NCBI GenBank assembly: GCA_020072965.1
Contig: JAIQFY010000042.1
Span: 1-44,660, forward strand
Origin: Terriglobia bacterium
GTDB lineage: Bacteria > Acidobacteriota > Terriglobia > JAIQFV01
Reading direction: 5' to 3'
Length of the DNA stretch: 44,660 nt
Every line of letters starts with the position of its first letter. Positions within the stretch are counted from its first letter, which is position 1. This document shows, piece after piece, positions 24,578 to 33,302 of the stretch. Position numbers and translations under genes: made by a program. The notes beneath the pieces are model-generated. The model searched no databases. It saw only the letters and a program-made list of their open reading frames with translations, and was not told the origin of the DNA.

Positions 24578-24757
24578 ATGAAGCCAAGCACCAAAGATAA
24601 AGCCAAAGGCAAGTTTCACGAATTGAGGGGCAAGGTCAAACAGAAAGCAGGACAACTGACGAACAATCCCGGTTTGGAAGCCGAGGGCACTGTTGAAAAG
24701 GCGGCCGGGAAGGCGCAAGGGATAATCGGCAAGGTGGAGAAAGCAGTCCAACAATAG
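24578..24757 (+). CDS. csbD: CsbD family stress protein
   Basis: A 59-residue, highly charged protein. ATG 24578 follows AAAGGAGC; the longer frame to 24509 lacks a start signal. The CsbD pattern is clear: KDKAKGKFHELRGKVKQKAG, then LEAEGTVEKAAGKAQGIIGK. CsbD proteins are abundant, largely helical or disordered small proteins induced by general stress (sigma-B-controlled in Bacillus); the molecular role is unknown. It is downstream of promoter copy C, tying that element to a known stress gene. The SYLF gene follows 85 bp later. Confidence 0.9.
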   Translation: MKPSTKDKAKGKFHELRGKVKQKAGQLTNNPGLEAEGTVEKAAGKAQGIIGKVEKAVQQ

Positions 24758-24842
24758 CACCACCGGCTCGCAGTCCTACGGTTCTGAATGGGAACTGCGG
24801 ACACGCCGGTCAGTGAGTTTGAGGGCAAAAAAGGAGCTCAAG

Positions 24843-25526
24843 ATGAAAAGGCTTAGTCTGATTTTTCTGTTGCTGACTTTCTGTACAACGGCATTTGCCG
24901 GTGAGAGCCAACTGCAAAAGGCAACCAACGTTGTGAACGAGATCATGGGGACTCCCGACAAAGGCATTCCTGAAGAGTTGCTGGAAAAGGCCGTGTGTGT
25001 CGGCATCATTCCTTCGGAGGTGAAGGTTGCCCTGGGAGTCGGTGGTACTTATGGACGCGGCATGCTGGTGTGCCGCAGGGGCGGGAACGGTGTGTGGGGT
25101 GCGCCTTCCATGTTCACCCTCGGCGCCGCGAGCGTTGGATTTCAGATCGGCGGTAAGGCCACGGACATCGTCTTCGTCGTCATGAATCCCGACGGCGCAA
25201 GGAAGCTGGTCCAGGACAGCGTCAAGTTGGGTGCGGAAGCATCTGCCGCAGCGGGACCCGTAGGTCGCTCTGCGGAGGGCGCGACTGACGCTCAACTCCA
25301 CGCCGAGATTCTCAGCTACTCGCGCACCCAGGGTCTGTTTGCCGGGCTATCGCTCGACGGCGCCGTGGTAAAGCAAGATAGAGATGACAACGAGAAGCTC
25401 TATGGACGCAAGGTGAGCGCGAAAGAAATTCTGATCGATGGCACAGTGCGCACTCCTCCGGCGGCTCGGGGCTTGACCAACACGCTGACGAAATACTGTC
25501 CCAAGGGTGGACAAGCGTTCAAATGA
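24843..25526 (+). CDS. SYLF (Ysc84-like) domain protein, secreted
   Basis: A 227-residue protein from ATG 24843 behind AAAGGAGC. A signal peptide (LIFLLLTFCTTAFA, cut before GESQ) precedes a full SYLF domain: PEELLEKAVCVGIIPSEVK, GVGGTYGRGMLVCRRGG, WGAPSMFTLGAASVGFQIGG, ATDIVFVVMNPDGARKL and SYSRTQGLFAGLSLDGAVVK. SYLF domains bind phosphoinositides in eukaryotes; bacterial exported versions probably act on envelope lipids. It may share the csbD transcript, which would place it under promoter element C. Confidence 0.85.
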   Translation: MKRLSLIFLLLTFCTTAFAGESQLQKATNVVNEIMGTPDKGIPEELLEKAVCVGIIPSEVKVALGVGGTYGRGMLVCRRGGNGVWGAPSMFTLGAASVGFQIGGKATDIVFVVMNPDGARKLVQDSVKLGAEASAAAGPVGRSAEGATDAQLHAEILSYSRTQGLFAGLSLDGAVVKQDRDDNEKLYGRKVSAKEILIDGTVRTPPAARGLTNTLTKYCPKGGQAFK

Positions 25527-25775
25527 GTATAAGCGCTAACCAGGGCAGGAGGGGGATTGTCGAGATCATCTACATCGCCCTCTGAACTGTGCAGGCGCGT
25601 GGTTCCCGGCCTTTCATCGGGTTGGGCGCCGCCCAGCGCGCTGCGTTTGATTGAGAGAAAGGGATGTTGGGCCTGAGCTTGGCCTCGCTCGGTTTCGCTG
25701 CCAGTCCTGCCGAAGAGAAACCGGCGGTTTAGCATTGGCAGGATATTACGAAAGTGCAAGAAAGGGGGTAGCGAC

Positions 25776-25931
25776 ATGCTCGGAACTGTTTTGATCGTGG
25801 TTGTGGTTTTGATGTTATTGGGAGCCCTGCCCAGATGGTCGCACAGCCGAAGCTGGGGTTATGGACCTAGTGGAGGGCTAGGCCTAGTCCTGGTGATTCT
25901 GCTCATCCTGCTCCTATTGGGTCACCTTTAA
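25776..25931 (+). CDS. DUF3309 small membrane protein
   Basis: A 51-residue protein behind GAAAGGGGG. It has the typical layout MLGTVLIVVVVLMLLGALPRW, a loop SHSRSWGYGPSGGLGL, and a second helix LVLVILLILLLLGHL. This is the more canonical of the two DUF3309 genes in the window (the other is at 5780). No copy of the shared promoter element is seen upstream. Function unknown; the family often sits among stress genes, as here. Confidence 0.85.
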   Translation: MLGTVLIVVVVLMLLGALPRWSHSRSWGYGPSGGLGLVLVILLILLLLGHL

Positions 25932-26201
25932 AGGCCCGGTACCTGGGCAACGATGACGAGAATCCCAAGGCAGACTCGAGGGAAAATGACTCCTGGCTTT
26001 GCCTGGTCGAACATGCCGCACTGTAAGACCGACCTGTGGATTTGACTCCAGGTCAATGCCATCCTTGCCAGTTCCCGACTGATCAGGCTGAACGCCCGGG
26101 ATTCCCGCTCGCTCTGGAGGACTCGACCTTGACTGCCCTCACAGAAAAGCAGCAGGCGATACTCATCAGTGCAAAACGGGGAGCCGACGCATAGGCGTCT
26201 G
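25932..26201. other. Leader region of the Thivi_2564 gene
   Basis: No gene is supported. Its last 40 bases (GACGCATAGGCGTCTGCCTCC) resemble the sequence before the broken paralogue (ACCGATAGGCGCCTCCC), so a conserved leader of at least 50 bp exists, ending in the hairpin at 26202. Confidence 0.35.
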
Positions 26202-26219
26202 CCTCCGAAAACAAGGAGG
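26202..26219 (+). promoter_or_regulatory. Hairpin covering the ribosome site (Thivi_2564 gene)
   Basis: CCTCC (26202-26206) pairs with GGAGG (26215-26219), the ribosome site, across the 8-base loop GAAAACAA. The ATG is 10 bases further on. The same arrangement occurs in the broken paralogue at 22488, with a 6-bp stem and a different loop. Confidence 0.45.
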
Positions 26220-26229
26220 TCAACAAATC

Positions 26230-26421
26230 ATGCCTTTAATTAATGTATTCGTGGTTCTGATCGTAGTGGGTGTTGCGCTCTGGCTGGTGAATCGCTTCAT
26301 ACCCATGGCAGGATCCATTAAGTCGATCTTGAATGTGGTCGTGGTCATTTTCGTGGTTTTGTGGCTCCTGAATATCTTTGGATTTCTCCATTCTCTCTCC
26401 CGGATGCACATGAGGTTATGA
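26230..26421 (+). CDS. Thivi_2564 family membrane protein
   Basis: A 63-residue protein with two helices: NVFVVLIVVGVALWLVNRFI, then PMAGSIKSILN, then VVVVIFVVLWLLNIFGFL. The W-L-V-N-R-F-I-P-M loop is what I associate with the Thivi_2564 group of small membrane proteins. Function unknown. A disrupted paralogue lies at 22520. The strong ribosome site can be hidden in a hairpin, so expression may be switched at translation. Confidence 0.8.
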   Translation: MPLINVFVVLIVVGVALWLVNRFIPMAGSIKSILNVVVVIFVVLWLLNIFGFLHSLSRMHMRL

Positions 26422-26580
26422 AGGAACCCAATTCGGAGATGGGGGGACCAGTCAGTGAGTTTGCCAAAGCACCTATAAGACTGATCGAGGCTCCTGGGCT
26501 TGGATTTCTCCAGTCAAGGAGCTTCCTTGTGTCTGCCCATCCTGAGATTGAACTCTAAGCTCTTCAGCGCGGAGGCAACC

Positions 26581-27153
26581 ATGAGAATGATGCTAAGGTC
26601 GGGGGTCATGCTGGCTGCCTTGTTCCTGATGCTGGCTGGTTGCAGTCGAAAGCCATCCGACGAGAGCTCAAGGAGCGAAAGCGCCAAGCCTCAGGCCACG
26701 CAAGCGAAAAGCCAAACGGCATCTCAGGGCACTTCGCCCGCCGCAGAAAAAGCGACCGAGTCCCAAGCAGCCAGTGCGACCCCGCACCCGCCGGCGAAAA
26801 CGGCGCCTGCTGAGCCGAAGAAAGTTCCTACCCGGGACGTCTTCATACTGCGAGATTCACCGCTCGGCGTAGTGAAGTTCGAGCACAAACTTCACCAGGA
26901 ACGGGCCGCCAACAAGTGCGAGACGTGCCATCACACGTCCAGGCCGGAAAAACCCGCCAAGGCGGCCCAGCAATCTTGCTTTGACTGCCACACCAAACCT
27001 CCTCAGCCGGGGATGAAGACGGGACGGTTGGGGGCGTTTCACATTCCTACGGCCCAAGCCGGCACCTGCATCGATTGTCACAAGACGCAGAACGCCCAGG
27101 GCAAAAAGGCGCCGACGAAGTGCATGGAATGCCACAAGAAGGAAAATACCTAG
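26581..27153 (+). CDS. Tetraheme cytochrome c lipoprotein (cytochrome c3-like)
   Basis: A 190-residue lipoprotein from ATG 26581 behind GGAGGC. The lipobox LMLAGC places the lipidated Cys at 21. A low-complexity Ser/Ala/Pro/Lys linker (about 22-82) leads to a domain with four heme sites: C113-x-x-C-H117, C133-x-x-C-H137, C163-x-x-C-H167 and C181-x-x-C-H185. Extra histidines (H102, H105 in FEHKLH; H118; H154) can serve as distal ligands, as in class III cytochromes. It probably moves electrons at the periplasmic face or outer membrane. No oxidase or reductase gene is adjacent, so its partner is unknown. Confidence 0.85.
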   Translation: MRMMLRSGVMLAALFLMLAGCSRKPSDESSRSESAKPQATQAKSQTASQGTSPAAEKATESQAASATPHPPAKTAPAEPKKVPTRDVFILRDSPLGVVKFEHKLHQERAANKCETCHHTSRPEKPAKAAQQSCFDCHTKPPQPGMKTGRLGAFHIPTAQAGTCIDCHKTQNAQGKKAPTKCMECHKKENT

Positions 27154-27212
27154 TTCTATGTCTGATTGACGTTTCCCCTAAAAGCTAGTCCAGCGGAAGG
27201 GTGAGATTTCCG

Positions 27213-27246
27213 GCAAAACCCCATAAGTACGAGGGGGGTTTTGCCG
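27213..27246 (+). terminator. Hairpin after the cytochrome gene
   Basis: GGCAAAACCCC (27213-27223) and GGGGTTTTGCC (27236-27246) form a perfect 11-bp stem with a 12-base loop. There is no long T-run after it. It lies 60 bp past the cytochrome stop and between convergent genes, so it may end transcription from either side. Confidence 0.45.
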
Positions 27247-27397
27247 ATGAAGATGAAGAGCCCGTAAAGTGACTCGCTTCCTGCCCTGCCCTCCGTTAAC
27301 GACGCCCTAGAGAATTGCAATCGTCTCATCCACAGCGCGGCTGAAGCTAATAGCGGCGCCATGGATCCTTGTCATCCAGGTTGCGGCTTCGGCCGCC

Positions 27398-27547
27398 TCA
27401 GACCGTAGATCTTCGCCCAGTGAGCAGGTTCCACACCAACACAACCACTGCAACCACGAGCAATGTGTGGATGAGGCCCCCGCCAACGTGAAGTCCAAAG
27501 CCCAGCAGCCACAGAATCATCAGAATCACGAAAATGGTCCAAAGCAT
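27398..27547 (-). CDS. lmo0937 family small membrane protein
   Basis: A 49-residue protein too short for most gene callers. ATG 27547 follows GGGAGGAGG. It reads MLWTIFVILMILWLLGFGLH, then VGGGLIHTLLVVAVVVLVWN, then LLTGRRSTV. This matches the lmo0937 family (M-L-W-T-I at the start, G-G-x-I-H-x-L-L-V-V-A in the second helix, a basic end). Function unknown; the family is widespread and often near stress genes. It is the only gene of this neighbourhood on the minus strand and has its own copy of the shared promoter (D), 64 bp upstream. Confidence 0.85.
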   Translation of the reverse strand: MLWTIFVILMILWLLGFGLHVGGGLIHTLLVVAVVVLVWNLLTGRRSTV

Positions 27548-27609
27548 GTTGATCCTCCTCCCTAACATCCGTCTCTACGCAGATCCTGGCTGAAAGCCAG
27601 GCGCACCAT

Positions 27610-27720
27610 ACTTATACCCTTGGCGTAATACGCGTGTCAGCCCAGTACGGCTCACACGTCTGGTCATATTTGCTCATCCCGCGTAATGAAGGGAACTACA
27701 GGGGGTCGGTGAAATTTACG
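27610..27720 (-). promoter_or_regulatory. Promoter element, copy D (lmo0937)
   Basis: Read on the minus strand: TGAGCA at 27676-27671, TGACCA ten bases later, TGAGCC at 27654-27649, -35 CTGACA at 27640-27635 and -10 TATAAG at 27616-27611 (18-bp spacing). Upstream AATTTCACCGACCCCCTGTA resembles copy E. It faces the lmo0937 gene, so the element follows gene orientation, as a promoter should. Confidence 0.75.
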
Positions 27721-27880
27721 AAGGGTTCGACATGGATACAGGCGAGTGCACTCTTTGGGCAGCTGAGAAAGGCGCCATTGGGGCTATTCACCCGTTGTAG
27801 GCACCGGCGGGGTGAAATTCGACGTTGTGATTCGAAGCAGCTTCAGATTGGCAGCTGCCATTATTGGATTCTGGAACGCC

Positions 27881-28537
27881 CTAGAACTGCACAATCTTAT
27901 TGCGAAGGGCATAGCGAATCAGGCCGCTCAAGGAATGCGTACCGAGCTTGCGCATGATGTTGCTTCGGTGGGTTTCTGCCGTGTGAACACTGAGCCCCAG
28001 GGTTACCCCGATCTCTTTATTACTCTTCCCTTCTGCCAGGAGCTGGACAACTTCCCGCTCGCGAGGGGTCAGCAAGTCACGATTGCGGTTCGTTCTGCCG
28101 GTTGACTGGCCCGTTTTCAGGTGGCTCTCCACCACGAGGGTGGCTACCTTGGATGAGAAAAAACCTTTGTGCCGGCTAAGCGCTGCCACGCCCTCCACCA
28201 GGCTTCGTCCTGCGTCGGACTTCAGGACGTACGCACGAGCGCCTGATTCGACCACCCTCCGTACTAACTGTTCGGACTCATGAAGGGTCAGGATAAGCAC
28301 CTCGGTTCTGGGGAGGGCTTTCAGGATTTGTCGAGTGGCTTCCAAGCCATTCAATTCCGGCATGCTGAGATCCATCACCACGACGTCAGGCTTCGTCTCT
28401 TTTGCCAGTTCAATAGCCTCCCGGCCATTGGCCGCCTCTGCACAAACTTCCCATCCGGGATGGACCTCCAGAAGTGCTCGCATTCCCTGCCGAACGACCT
28501 CGTGATCATCCGCCACCAGGATACGAAGCGGCTTCAT
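27881..28537 (-). CDS. NarL/FixJ-type response regulator
   Basis: A 218-residue regulator from ATG 28537; the longer frame upstream lies inside the kinase gene. The receiver domain has D10-D11, phospho-acceptor D56 (VVVMDLSMPELNG) and K106. A C-terminal LuxR-type helix-turn-helix holds LTPREREVVQLLAEGKSNKE and VHTAETHRSNIMRKLG. Its start codon overlaps the stop of the upstream HisKA_3 kinase (ATGA), so the two are translationally coupled and very likely partners. It would bind DNA as a phosphorylated dimer. Targets unknown; the nearest downstream promoter-bearing gene is lmo0937. Confidence 0.9.
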   Translation of the reverse strand: MKPLRILVADDHEVVRQGMRALLEVHPGWEVCAEAANGREAIELAKETKPDVVVMDLSMPELNGLEATRQILKALPRTEVLILTLHESEQLVRRVVESGARAYVLKSDAGRSLVEGVAALSRHKGFFSSKVATLVVESHLKTGQSTGRTNRNRDLLTPREREVVQLLAEGKSNKEIGVTLGLSVHTAETHRSNIMRKLGTHSLSGLIRYALRNKIVQF

Positions 28538-30351
28538 GGAACGACCTCGGAATGCGGGATCACCACTCGGACGGTCGTGCCTCGCCGGCTTGAAGCGATT
28601 TCCAGCCGACCCCCGAGTTGTCTGGCTCGCTCGCGCATACCCATAATGCCAACTCCAAGCTGTCCGGCATGCGAATTGCCCAAGTGGATGGTCTTCGCGG
28701 ACATCCCCTGGCCTTTGTCCCTTATTTCTAACTCCACTCCAGTCGAGCGCCGCGAAAGCCGTATCATGGCGGTGGGGCTCTTGGAGTGACGGTGGACGTT
28801 CGTAAGGCTTTCTTGCACGACGCGAAAAAGGGTCGTCTCTGCCTCCTGAGGCAGCCGGCCAAAATCGGGAGACACTTTGAGGTCGACCTTGATTCCGCTC
28901 CGCTCGGCAAACCCTTTCACGTACCAAGCCAAGGCTGAAGCCAAGCCATCTTCATCAAGCAGCGGCGGGTGTAACAAGTAGGAGAGGGTACGCATCTCGT
29001 TCAAGGACCGCTCCGCCACCTCAAGACTTCCCGATAGGGCCTTGCGTGCTTTCGGATTAAGTTTGCCCGCCGACCTTTGCGCGAGGGTGAGGTTCGTCAC
29101 CAGACCGACGAGGTTCTGGCCTATGGCGTCGTGGAGTTCCCGGGCAACGCGCCGCCGCTCTTCATCCTGCAACTGCAGCAGACGTGTAGAAAGCCCGCGG
29201 AGGGCCTTTTCACCTTGCTTGCGTTCGGTAAGGTCTCTCATGACGGCCAACATGCAACTGGCACCCGTCTCATCAGCAATCGGGGCCGCGTAAGACTCGA
29301 CCCACCTCCGCGTCCCTTTGAACCCGACAATCTCGAATTCCAAATTGGTTCGGTTTCCGCTGCACACTCCCCGCAAGAACGCTTTGAACGCCGGTGTGTG
29401 CTCAGGGATAATCAAGGGAAGGACTGACTTTCCACGAACTTCGGCAAAGCTCTCAGCCTCGATCATGGCCAGGCCCGCCGGGTTCATTTGAAGGAGGTCT
29501 CCGTTTGACGCGACTTTCACCACACATTCCGGCTCAGTTTCAACGATGGCACGCAAGTGACTTTCACTTTGCCGCAGCGCTTCCTCCGCCTCCTTGCGCA
29601 GGGTAATATCGATGATGGTCCCCAGGATGAACGGTTGTCTGCCGGCCTCCCCTTCGATCAGATTCTCGTTAACCAGAACCCAAACCGGGCTGCCGTCTTT
29701 TCGCTTCAGCCGCATTTCCAAATTCGAGAGGGTCCTTTCCGTCCTGATGCGGGCCACGATGGCCTCCGGCTCGCGGGGATCAAAGTAAAGGTCCTGCACG
29801 GGATGAGCTAAGATCTCTTCACGAGAGGCATATCCGAAGACCTTGACGAAAGCCTCATTACAGTCTGTGATGCGGCGGTCCAGGGCAGTGCGGTATACCC
29901 CGGCAAGGTTTTTTTCAAAGAGCAGGCGATACTGCTCCTCGCTTCTCTCCAGAGCTTCCTTCCCTTGCACCCGCTCAACCGCATAGAGGATGGCGCGGCA
30001 AAGCCACTGACTATCGACCTTTCCTTTGATCAGGTAATCTTGCGCCCCCTCCCGAACTGCTTGAAGGCCCAGCTCTTCATCGGTAAGACCGGTCAGCACG
30101 ACAATAGGCGTGCGAGGGAATTGATTGTGCAGCTTCACAAATGTGCTGATGCCCTGGCTGTCGGGGAGCCCAAGATCCAATAACACCGCGTCGATTCCCT
30201 CCTTTGCCAGGCGCTCGACCGCCGTCGTCAGGCTTGGGGTATCCTCCAGGGCAGCCAGGGGGGTCTTCGATTCCTTCAACATTTCCCGGATCAGCCGGAC
30301 ATCTCCCGGATTGTCCTCCACCAGCAAGACCTTAATCGCCTCGGATGTCAT
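28534..30351 (-). CDS. Receiver-PAS-PAS-HisKA_3 hybrid histidine kinase
   Basis: A 605-residue soluble kinase from ATG 30351, overlapping the preceding stop (ATGA). In order: an N-terminal receiver domain (acceptor D59 in [13 protein letters not shown]), two PAS domains (about 130-260 and 265-385), a HisKA_3 dimerisation domain with the phosphorylated His in [14 protein letters not shown] (around 410), and an HATPase_c domain ([21 protein letters not shown]). A receiver at the N-terminus suggests it receives phosphate or a signal from the upstream pair before activating the NarL-type regulator. No membrane helices, so the signal is intracellular. Confidence 0.9.
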   Translation of the reverse strand: MTSEAIKVLLVEDNPGDVRLIREMLKESKTPLAALEDTPSLTTAVERLAKEGIDAVLLDLGLPDSQGISTFVKLHNQFPRTPIVVLTGLTDEELGLQAVREGAQDYLIKGKVDSQWLCRAILYAVERVQGKEALERSEEQYRLLFEKNLAGVYRTALDRRITDCNEAFVKVFGYASREEILAHPVQDLYFDPREPEAIVARIRTERTLSNLEMRLKRKDGSPVWVLVNENLIEGEAGRQPFILGTIIDITLRKEAEEALRQSESHLRAIVETEPECVVKVASNGDLLQMNPAGLAMIEAESFAEVRGKSVLPLIIPEHTPAFKAFLRGVCSGNRTNLEFEIVGFKGTRRWVESYAAPIADETGASCMLAVMRDLTERKQGEKALRGLSTRLLQLQDEERRRVARELHDAIGQNLVGLVTNLTLAQRSAGKLNPKARKALSGSLEVAERSLNEMRTLSYLLHPPLLDEDGLASALAWYVKGFAERSGIKVDLKVSPDFGRLPQEAETTLFRVVQESLTNVHRHSKSPTAMIRLSRRSTGVELEIRDKGQGMSAKTIHLGNSHAGQLGVGIMGMRERARQLGGRLEIASSRRGTTVRVVIPHSEVVP

Positions 30352-30797
30352 GGCGTCTTCCCTTGCGGAAGTTTCACGATAGTCAACCAAAAATCTTCAA
30401 TCGACTTCACAACCTTGACAAACTGTTCCAGGTCGACCGGCTTGGTCACGTAACAATTGGCATACAGGCTGTAGCTCTTGGCGATGTCTTCTTCGGCCTT
30501 CGATGACGTCAGTATCACGACCGGGATGAGCCTTAAGCCGGGGTCAGCCTTGATTTCCGCCAGGACTTGCCTGCCATCCTTCTTGGGCAAGTTCAGGTCG
30601 AGCAAAATGAGGTCTGGCCGCGTGGCGTGGGTGTATCTGCCGGTCCGGCGAAGCAGATCCAGTGCTTCAACGCCGTCGGCGGCGACGGTCAAGGAATTGC
30701 AAACCTTGGTTTCCTTCAGGATTTCCATCGTCAGGCGTACATCGGCTGGATTATCTTCGACGAGCAAGATTTCAATGGGCCTCCCAGTGATCTCCAA
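30348..30797 (-). CDS. Rcp1-type single-domain response regulator
   Basis: A 149-residue receiver. [19 protein letters not shown] near the N-terminus and the longer loop before [19 protein letters not shown] (D67) are typical of Rcp1-like regulators, which pair with phytochrome-like kinases. The conserved K-P is in [20 protein letters not shown], and EDFWL near the end is also typical. It lies 33 bp after the PAS kinase gene and overlaps the next kinase. With no output domain it probably relays phosphate between the two kinases. Confidence 0.9.
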   Translation of the reverse strand: MEITGRPIEILLVEDNPADVRLTMEILKETKVCNSLTVAADGVEALDLLRRTGRYTHATRPDLILLDLNLPKKDGRQVLAEIKADPGLRLIPVVILTSSKAEEDIAKSYSLYANCYVTKPVDLEQFVKVVKSIEDFWLTIVKLPQGKTP

Positions 30798-30830
30798 TTT
30801 CGCCTCCTTCGACCCCTCGCCATGGATGGT

Positions 30831-31955
30831 TCAAGCCGGTATCGTAAAATAAAATGTCGACCCCTTTCCCACCTGCGATTCGATCCAAATCTTCCCTCCG
30901 TGCCGCTCGACTATCTTCTTGCAGATCGCCAAGCCGATCCCCGTGCCGGAACGCTCACCCTTGCCGTGCAGGCGTTGAAATATCAAGAAAACGCGCTCGA
31001 AGTGCTCGGGGTCCATGCCAATGCCATTATCCCGCACCGAGAAGAGCCATTCGTTTTCATTTCGTCGGGCTGAAACATGAACGACGGGCGGATCCACCGC
31101 GCGAAACTTGATCGCATTGCCGAGCAGGTTTTGGAACAGGCGGCTCAGTTGGTCCCTGTCGGCCATGACGGTCGGCAACGGATCGTGAGTCACCGTCGCC
31201 CCGTTTTCCTCGATCGCGCTTCCCAGATTCGCGACAGCAGCAGCCAGAATCTCCTCGCAGTTGGAGGGCGCAAATTCCGCGCGATGGGAACCCAGGCGCG
31301 AATACGCCAGCAAGTCGTTAATCAGTCGGTGCATTCGAGCGGCGCCGTCTACGATATAGGTGATGAACTCATCGGCATCGGAATCAAATTTTCCCTTATA
31401 GCGTTTTGCCAGAAGCTGCGTGAAACTTGTCACCATGCGCAACGGTTCCTGGAGGTCGTGGGAGGCCACATAGGCAAACTGTTCGAGGTCCGCATTGGAT
31501 CGCTCCAATTCCTTCGCATGGAGTTCGAGCGCCCTTCCGATTTCCTTGCGTTCAGTGAGGTCTTCTATGGCGAGGAGAATCATCGGCTGGTCCGTCTCGG
31601 GCTGGATTCGACGGGCGTTGAGGATCATGAACCTCCGGCCGATGCCGGCGAAGTCGCGCTCTACCTCGAAGTCCTCGATCGGCATGTCGTCGACGCAAAC
31701 CTTATCCAGGAGTAGGCGAAGCTTGGGAATGTTCCACTGGCCGTCCCCCAGTTCAAAGATGAGTTTGTTCTCGGTCTCCTCGGGCTTGACCCGGAAGGTT
31801 CGGTAGAAAGACCTGTTGGCCATTTTCACCCGTAGAGCGACATCGAGAATCAAGAGGGGTTCCCGCATCGTATCGAGGATAGTCTGTGCGAGGATTTGGG
31901 GTACGGCTGAAAGACTCTCTGCATGCTCGCGCTTGCTCTTAGTGACACCACCCAT
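30831..31955 (-). CDS. PAS-containing HisKA histidine kinase
   Basis: A 374-residue soluble kinase. A PAS domain (about 20-135, ending in [12 protein letters not shown]) is followed by a helix and the HisKA domain with H166 in [17 protein letters not shown]. This is the form found in phytochrome-like and CheR/PAS kinases. HATPase_c boxes are [18 protein letters not shown] and [13 protein letters not shown]. It is the first gene of a four-gene minus-strand operon (kinase, Rcp1 regulator, hybrid kinase, NarL regulator). The signal is unknown; no heme or flavin motif is evident by eye. Confidence 0.9.
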   Translation of the reverse strand: MGGVTKSKREHAESLSAVPQILAQTILDTMREPLLILDVALRVKMANRSFYRTFRVKPEETENKLIFELGDGQWNIPKLRLLLDKVCVDDMPIEDFEVERDFAGIGRRFMILNARRIQPETDQPMILLAIEDLTERKEIGRALELHAKELERSNADLEQFAYVASHDLQEPLRMVTSFTQLLAKRYKGKFDSDADEFITYIVDGAARMHRLINDLLAYSRLGSHRAEFAPSNCEEILAAAVANLGSAIEENGATVTHDPLPTVMADRDQLSRLFQNLLGNAIKFRAVDPPVVHVSARRNENEWLFSVRDNGIGMDPEHFERVFLIFQRLHGKGERSGTGIGLAICKKIVERHGGKIWIESQVGKGSTFYFTIPA

Positions 31956-32226
31956 CAGAGTTCAGGAGCCTCCTTATCTTCACAACCACGATTGGTGACG
32001 CCCAAATCCCACACGATTCGCCTAAAATAGCACACACAGACCCGATAAGAAACTTTCTCTGAAGGATTCTCAAATACCGGGAGGCTGAGTGGCAGCTTGA
32101 GGTTCTATCTGACCATGATCAGGCTTCAGCTCGGATCAATACAGCCCCTTCTCTCTACTGTGGATTCTGTAGAAACCTCCAGCGATCTAGCGCTCAAATG
32201 TACTGTCGGATACTCAATCCGAATAA
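31956..32226. other. Divergent intergenic region
   Basis: This region separates the two-component operon (minus) from the first Crp/Fnr gene (plus) and should carry both promoters. I see no small gene and no clear TGTGA-N6-TCACA Crp-type site. Confidence 0.35.
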
Positions 32227-32255
32227 TTGCGCCGGCTCCCGTCAAAGCGTAGCAT
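32227..32255 (+). promoter_or_regulatory. Degenerate promoter of the first Crp/Fnr gene
   Basis: TTGCGC (32227-32232) and TAGCAT (32250-32255) are 17 bp apart. The region matches the promoter of the second gene at 33164-33192 (both contain CCGGCTCC just after the -35) and has a poorer -10. The following ~100 bp (GGGGAATATCCTGATC) is also shared by the two leaders. Confidence 0.4.
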
Positions 32256-32361
32256 GGAGCGGAGAGTTTATTGTCCCGGGGAATATCCTGATCCTCTATG
32301 AAAAAGCGGTAATCTCCCTTGCAATCCTCGGCTCCTCTCCGGCAAGCAGAAGGGGGTTGTC

Positions 32362-33117
32362 ATGGCAAGCAAAAGAATTCCTATCGATGGACCCACCCTC
32401 AGCAAGATGGGGGATGCTGTTATGGCGCAAAACAAAAGCCGGCCTGGGGTTATTACGGCAAATCAGAAAAAACAGCCTGTCGATTGGGAAGCCCTCCTCG
32501 CTGGAATCAACGGGGGGAAGACCGTTCTAGAATACACCGCGAACCGCGTCATCTACCGGCAAGGAGACCCTGCGGATTCCATCTTCTACCTCCGGCGAGG
32601 CAAGGTGAAGCTCGCGGTTACTTCCCAACAGGGCAAGGAAGCGATCGTCGCCATTTTGGGTCCCGGTGAGTTCTTCGGCGAGGGATGCCTGGCAGGCCAA
32701 CTGTTGCGCGTTTCAACGGCTACTGCAATGACCGATTGCTCCTTTGCCAGGATTGAGAGGCCGCGGATGGCGCGCATGCTCCACGAGCAGCACGACATTT
32801 CGGAATTGTTCGTCACGCACCTGCTTTCACGCAACATCCGATATGAAGAGGATCTCGTCGACCAGCTTTTCAACTCCAGTGAGAAACGCCTGGCCCGGAT
32901 TCTCTTGCTGCTGGCTCATTTTGGCAAGGAAGGTCGATCCGAAACGGTCGTTCCCAGAGTCAACCAGGAGAACTTGGCGCAAATGGTGGGCACTACCCGG
33001 TCGCGGGTCAGTCATTTCATGAACAAGTTCAGGGACCTTGGCTTTGTCGATTACGACGGTCCCACCGGCGGGTTGATGGTCCATAGTGGACTGCTCAGCG
33101 TGATCCTGCACGACTAG
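32362..33117 (+). CDS. Crp/Fnr family transcription regulator, paralogue 1
   Basis: A 251-residue regulator starting at ATG 32362 behind AGAAGGGGG. A ~35-residue N-terminal extension not found in paralogue 2 precedes the cyclic-nucleotide-type barrel (IYRQGDPADSIFYLRRGKVK, GEFFGEGCLAGQ). A dimer helix (SSEKRLARILLLLAHFGK) and a winged helix with QENLAQMVGTTRSRVSHFMN follow. No four-Cys cluster of FNR type is present, so it is unlikely to be an oxygen sensor of that sort. The effector is unknown. It and the next gene share the same recognition helix, so they should bind the same sites. Confidence 0.9.
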   Translation: MASKRIPIDGPTLSKMGDAVMAQNKSRPGVITANQKKQPVDWEALLAGINGGKTVLEYTANRVIYRQGDPADSIFYLRRGKVKLAVTSQQGKEAIVAILGPGEFFGEGCLAGQLLRVSTATAMTDCSFARIERPRMARMLHEQHDISELFVTHLLSRNIRYEEDLVDQLFNSSEKRLARILLLLAHFGKEGRSETVVPRVNQENLAQMVGTTRSRVSHFMNKFRDLGFVDYDGPTGGLMVHSGLLSVILHD

Positions 33118-33163
33118 CCTTGTGTAACCCAAGTTTGAGTCAAATCGTAGTTAATCTGAAGAA

Positions 33164-33192
33164 TTGTACCGGCTCCATTTGAAGTATATAAT
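33164..33192 (+). promoter_or_regulatory. Promoter of the second Crp/Fnr gene
   Basis: TTGTAC (33164-33169) and a perfect TATAAT (33187-33192) with 17-bp spacing, about 110 bp before the start. It is duplicated from the promoter of the first gene but much stronger by sequence, so the second paralogue is probably more highly expressed. Confidence 0.55.
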
Positions 33193-33302
33193 CCCTCGGG
33201 AAGAGAGTTCACTGTGCTAGGGAATATCCTGATCGTCGATGACAAATCGGCAATCTACCCCGCGACGCTCGGCCCCTCACCAGCAAACAGAAGGAGTTTG
33301 TA

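Noticed and set aside
27634-27957. 107-codon plus-strand frame upstream of the NarL regulator
   Set aside because: It crosses promoter element D and the 3' end of the minus-strand regulator; no start signal and no family.
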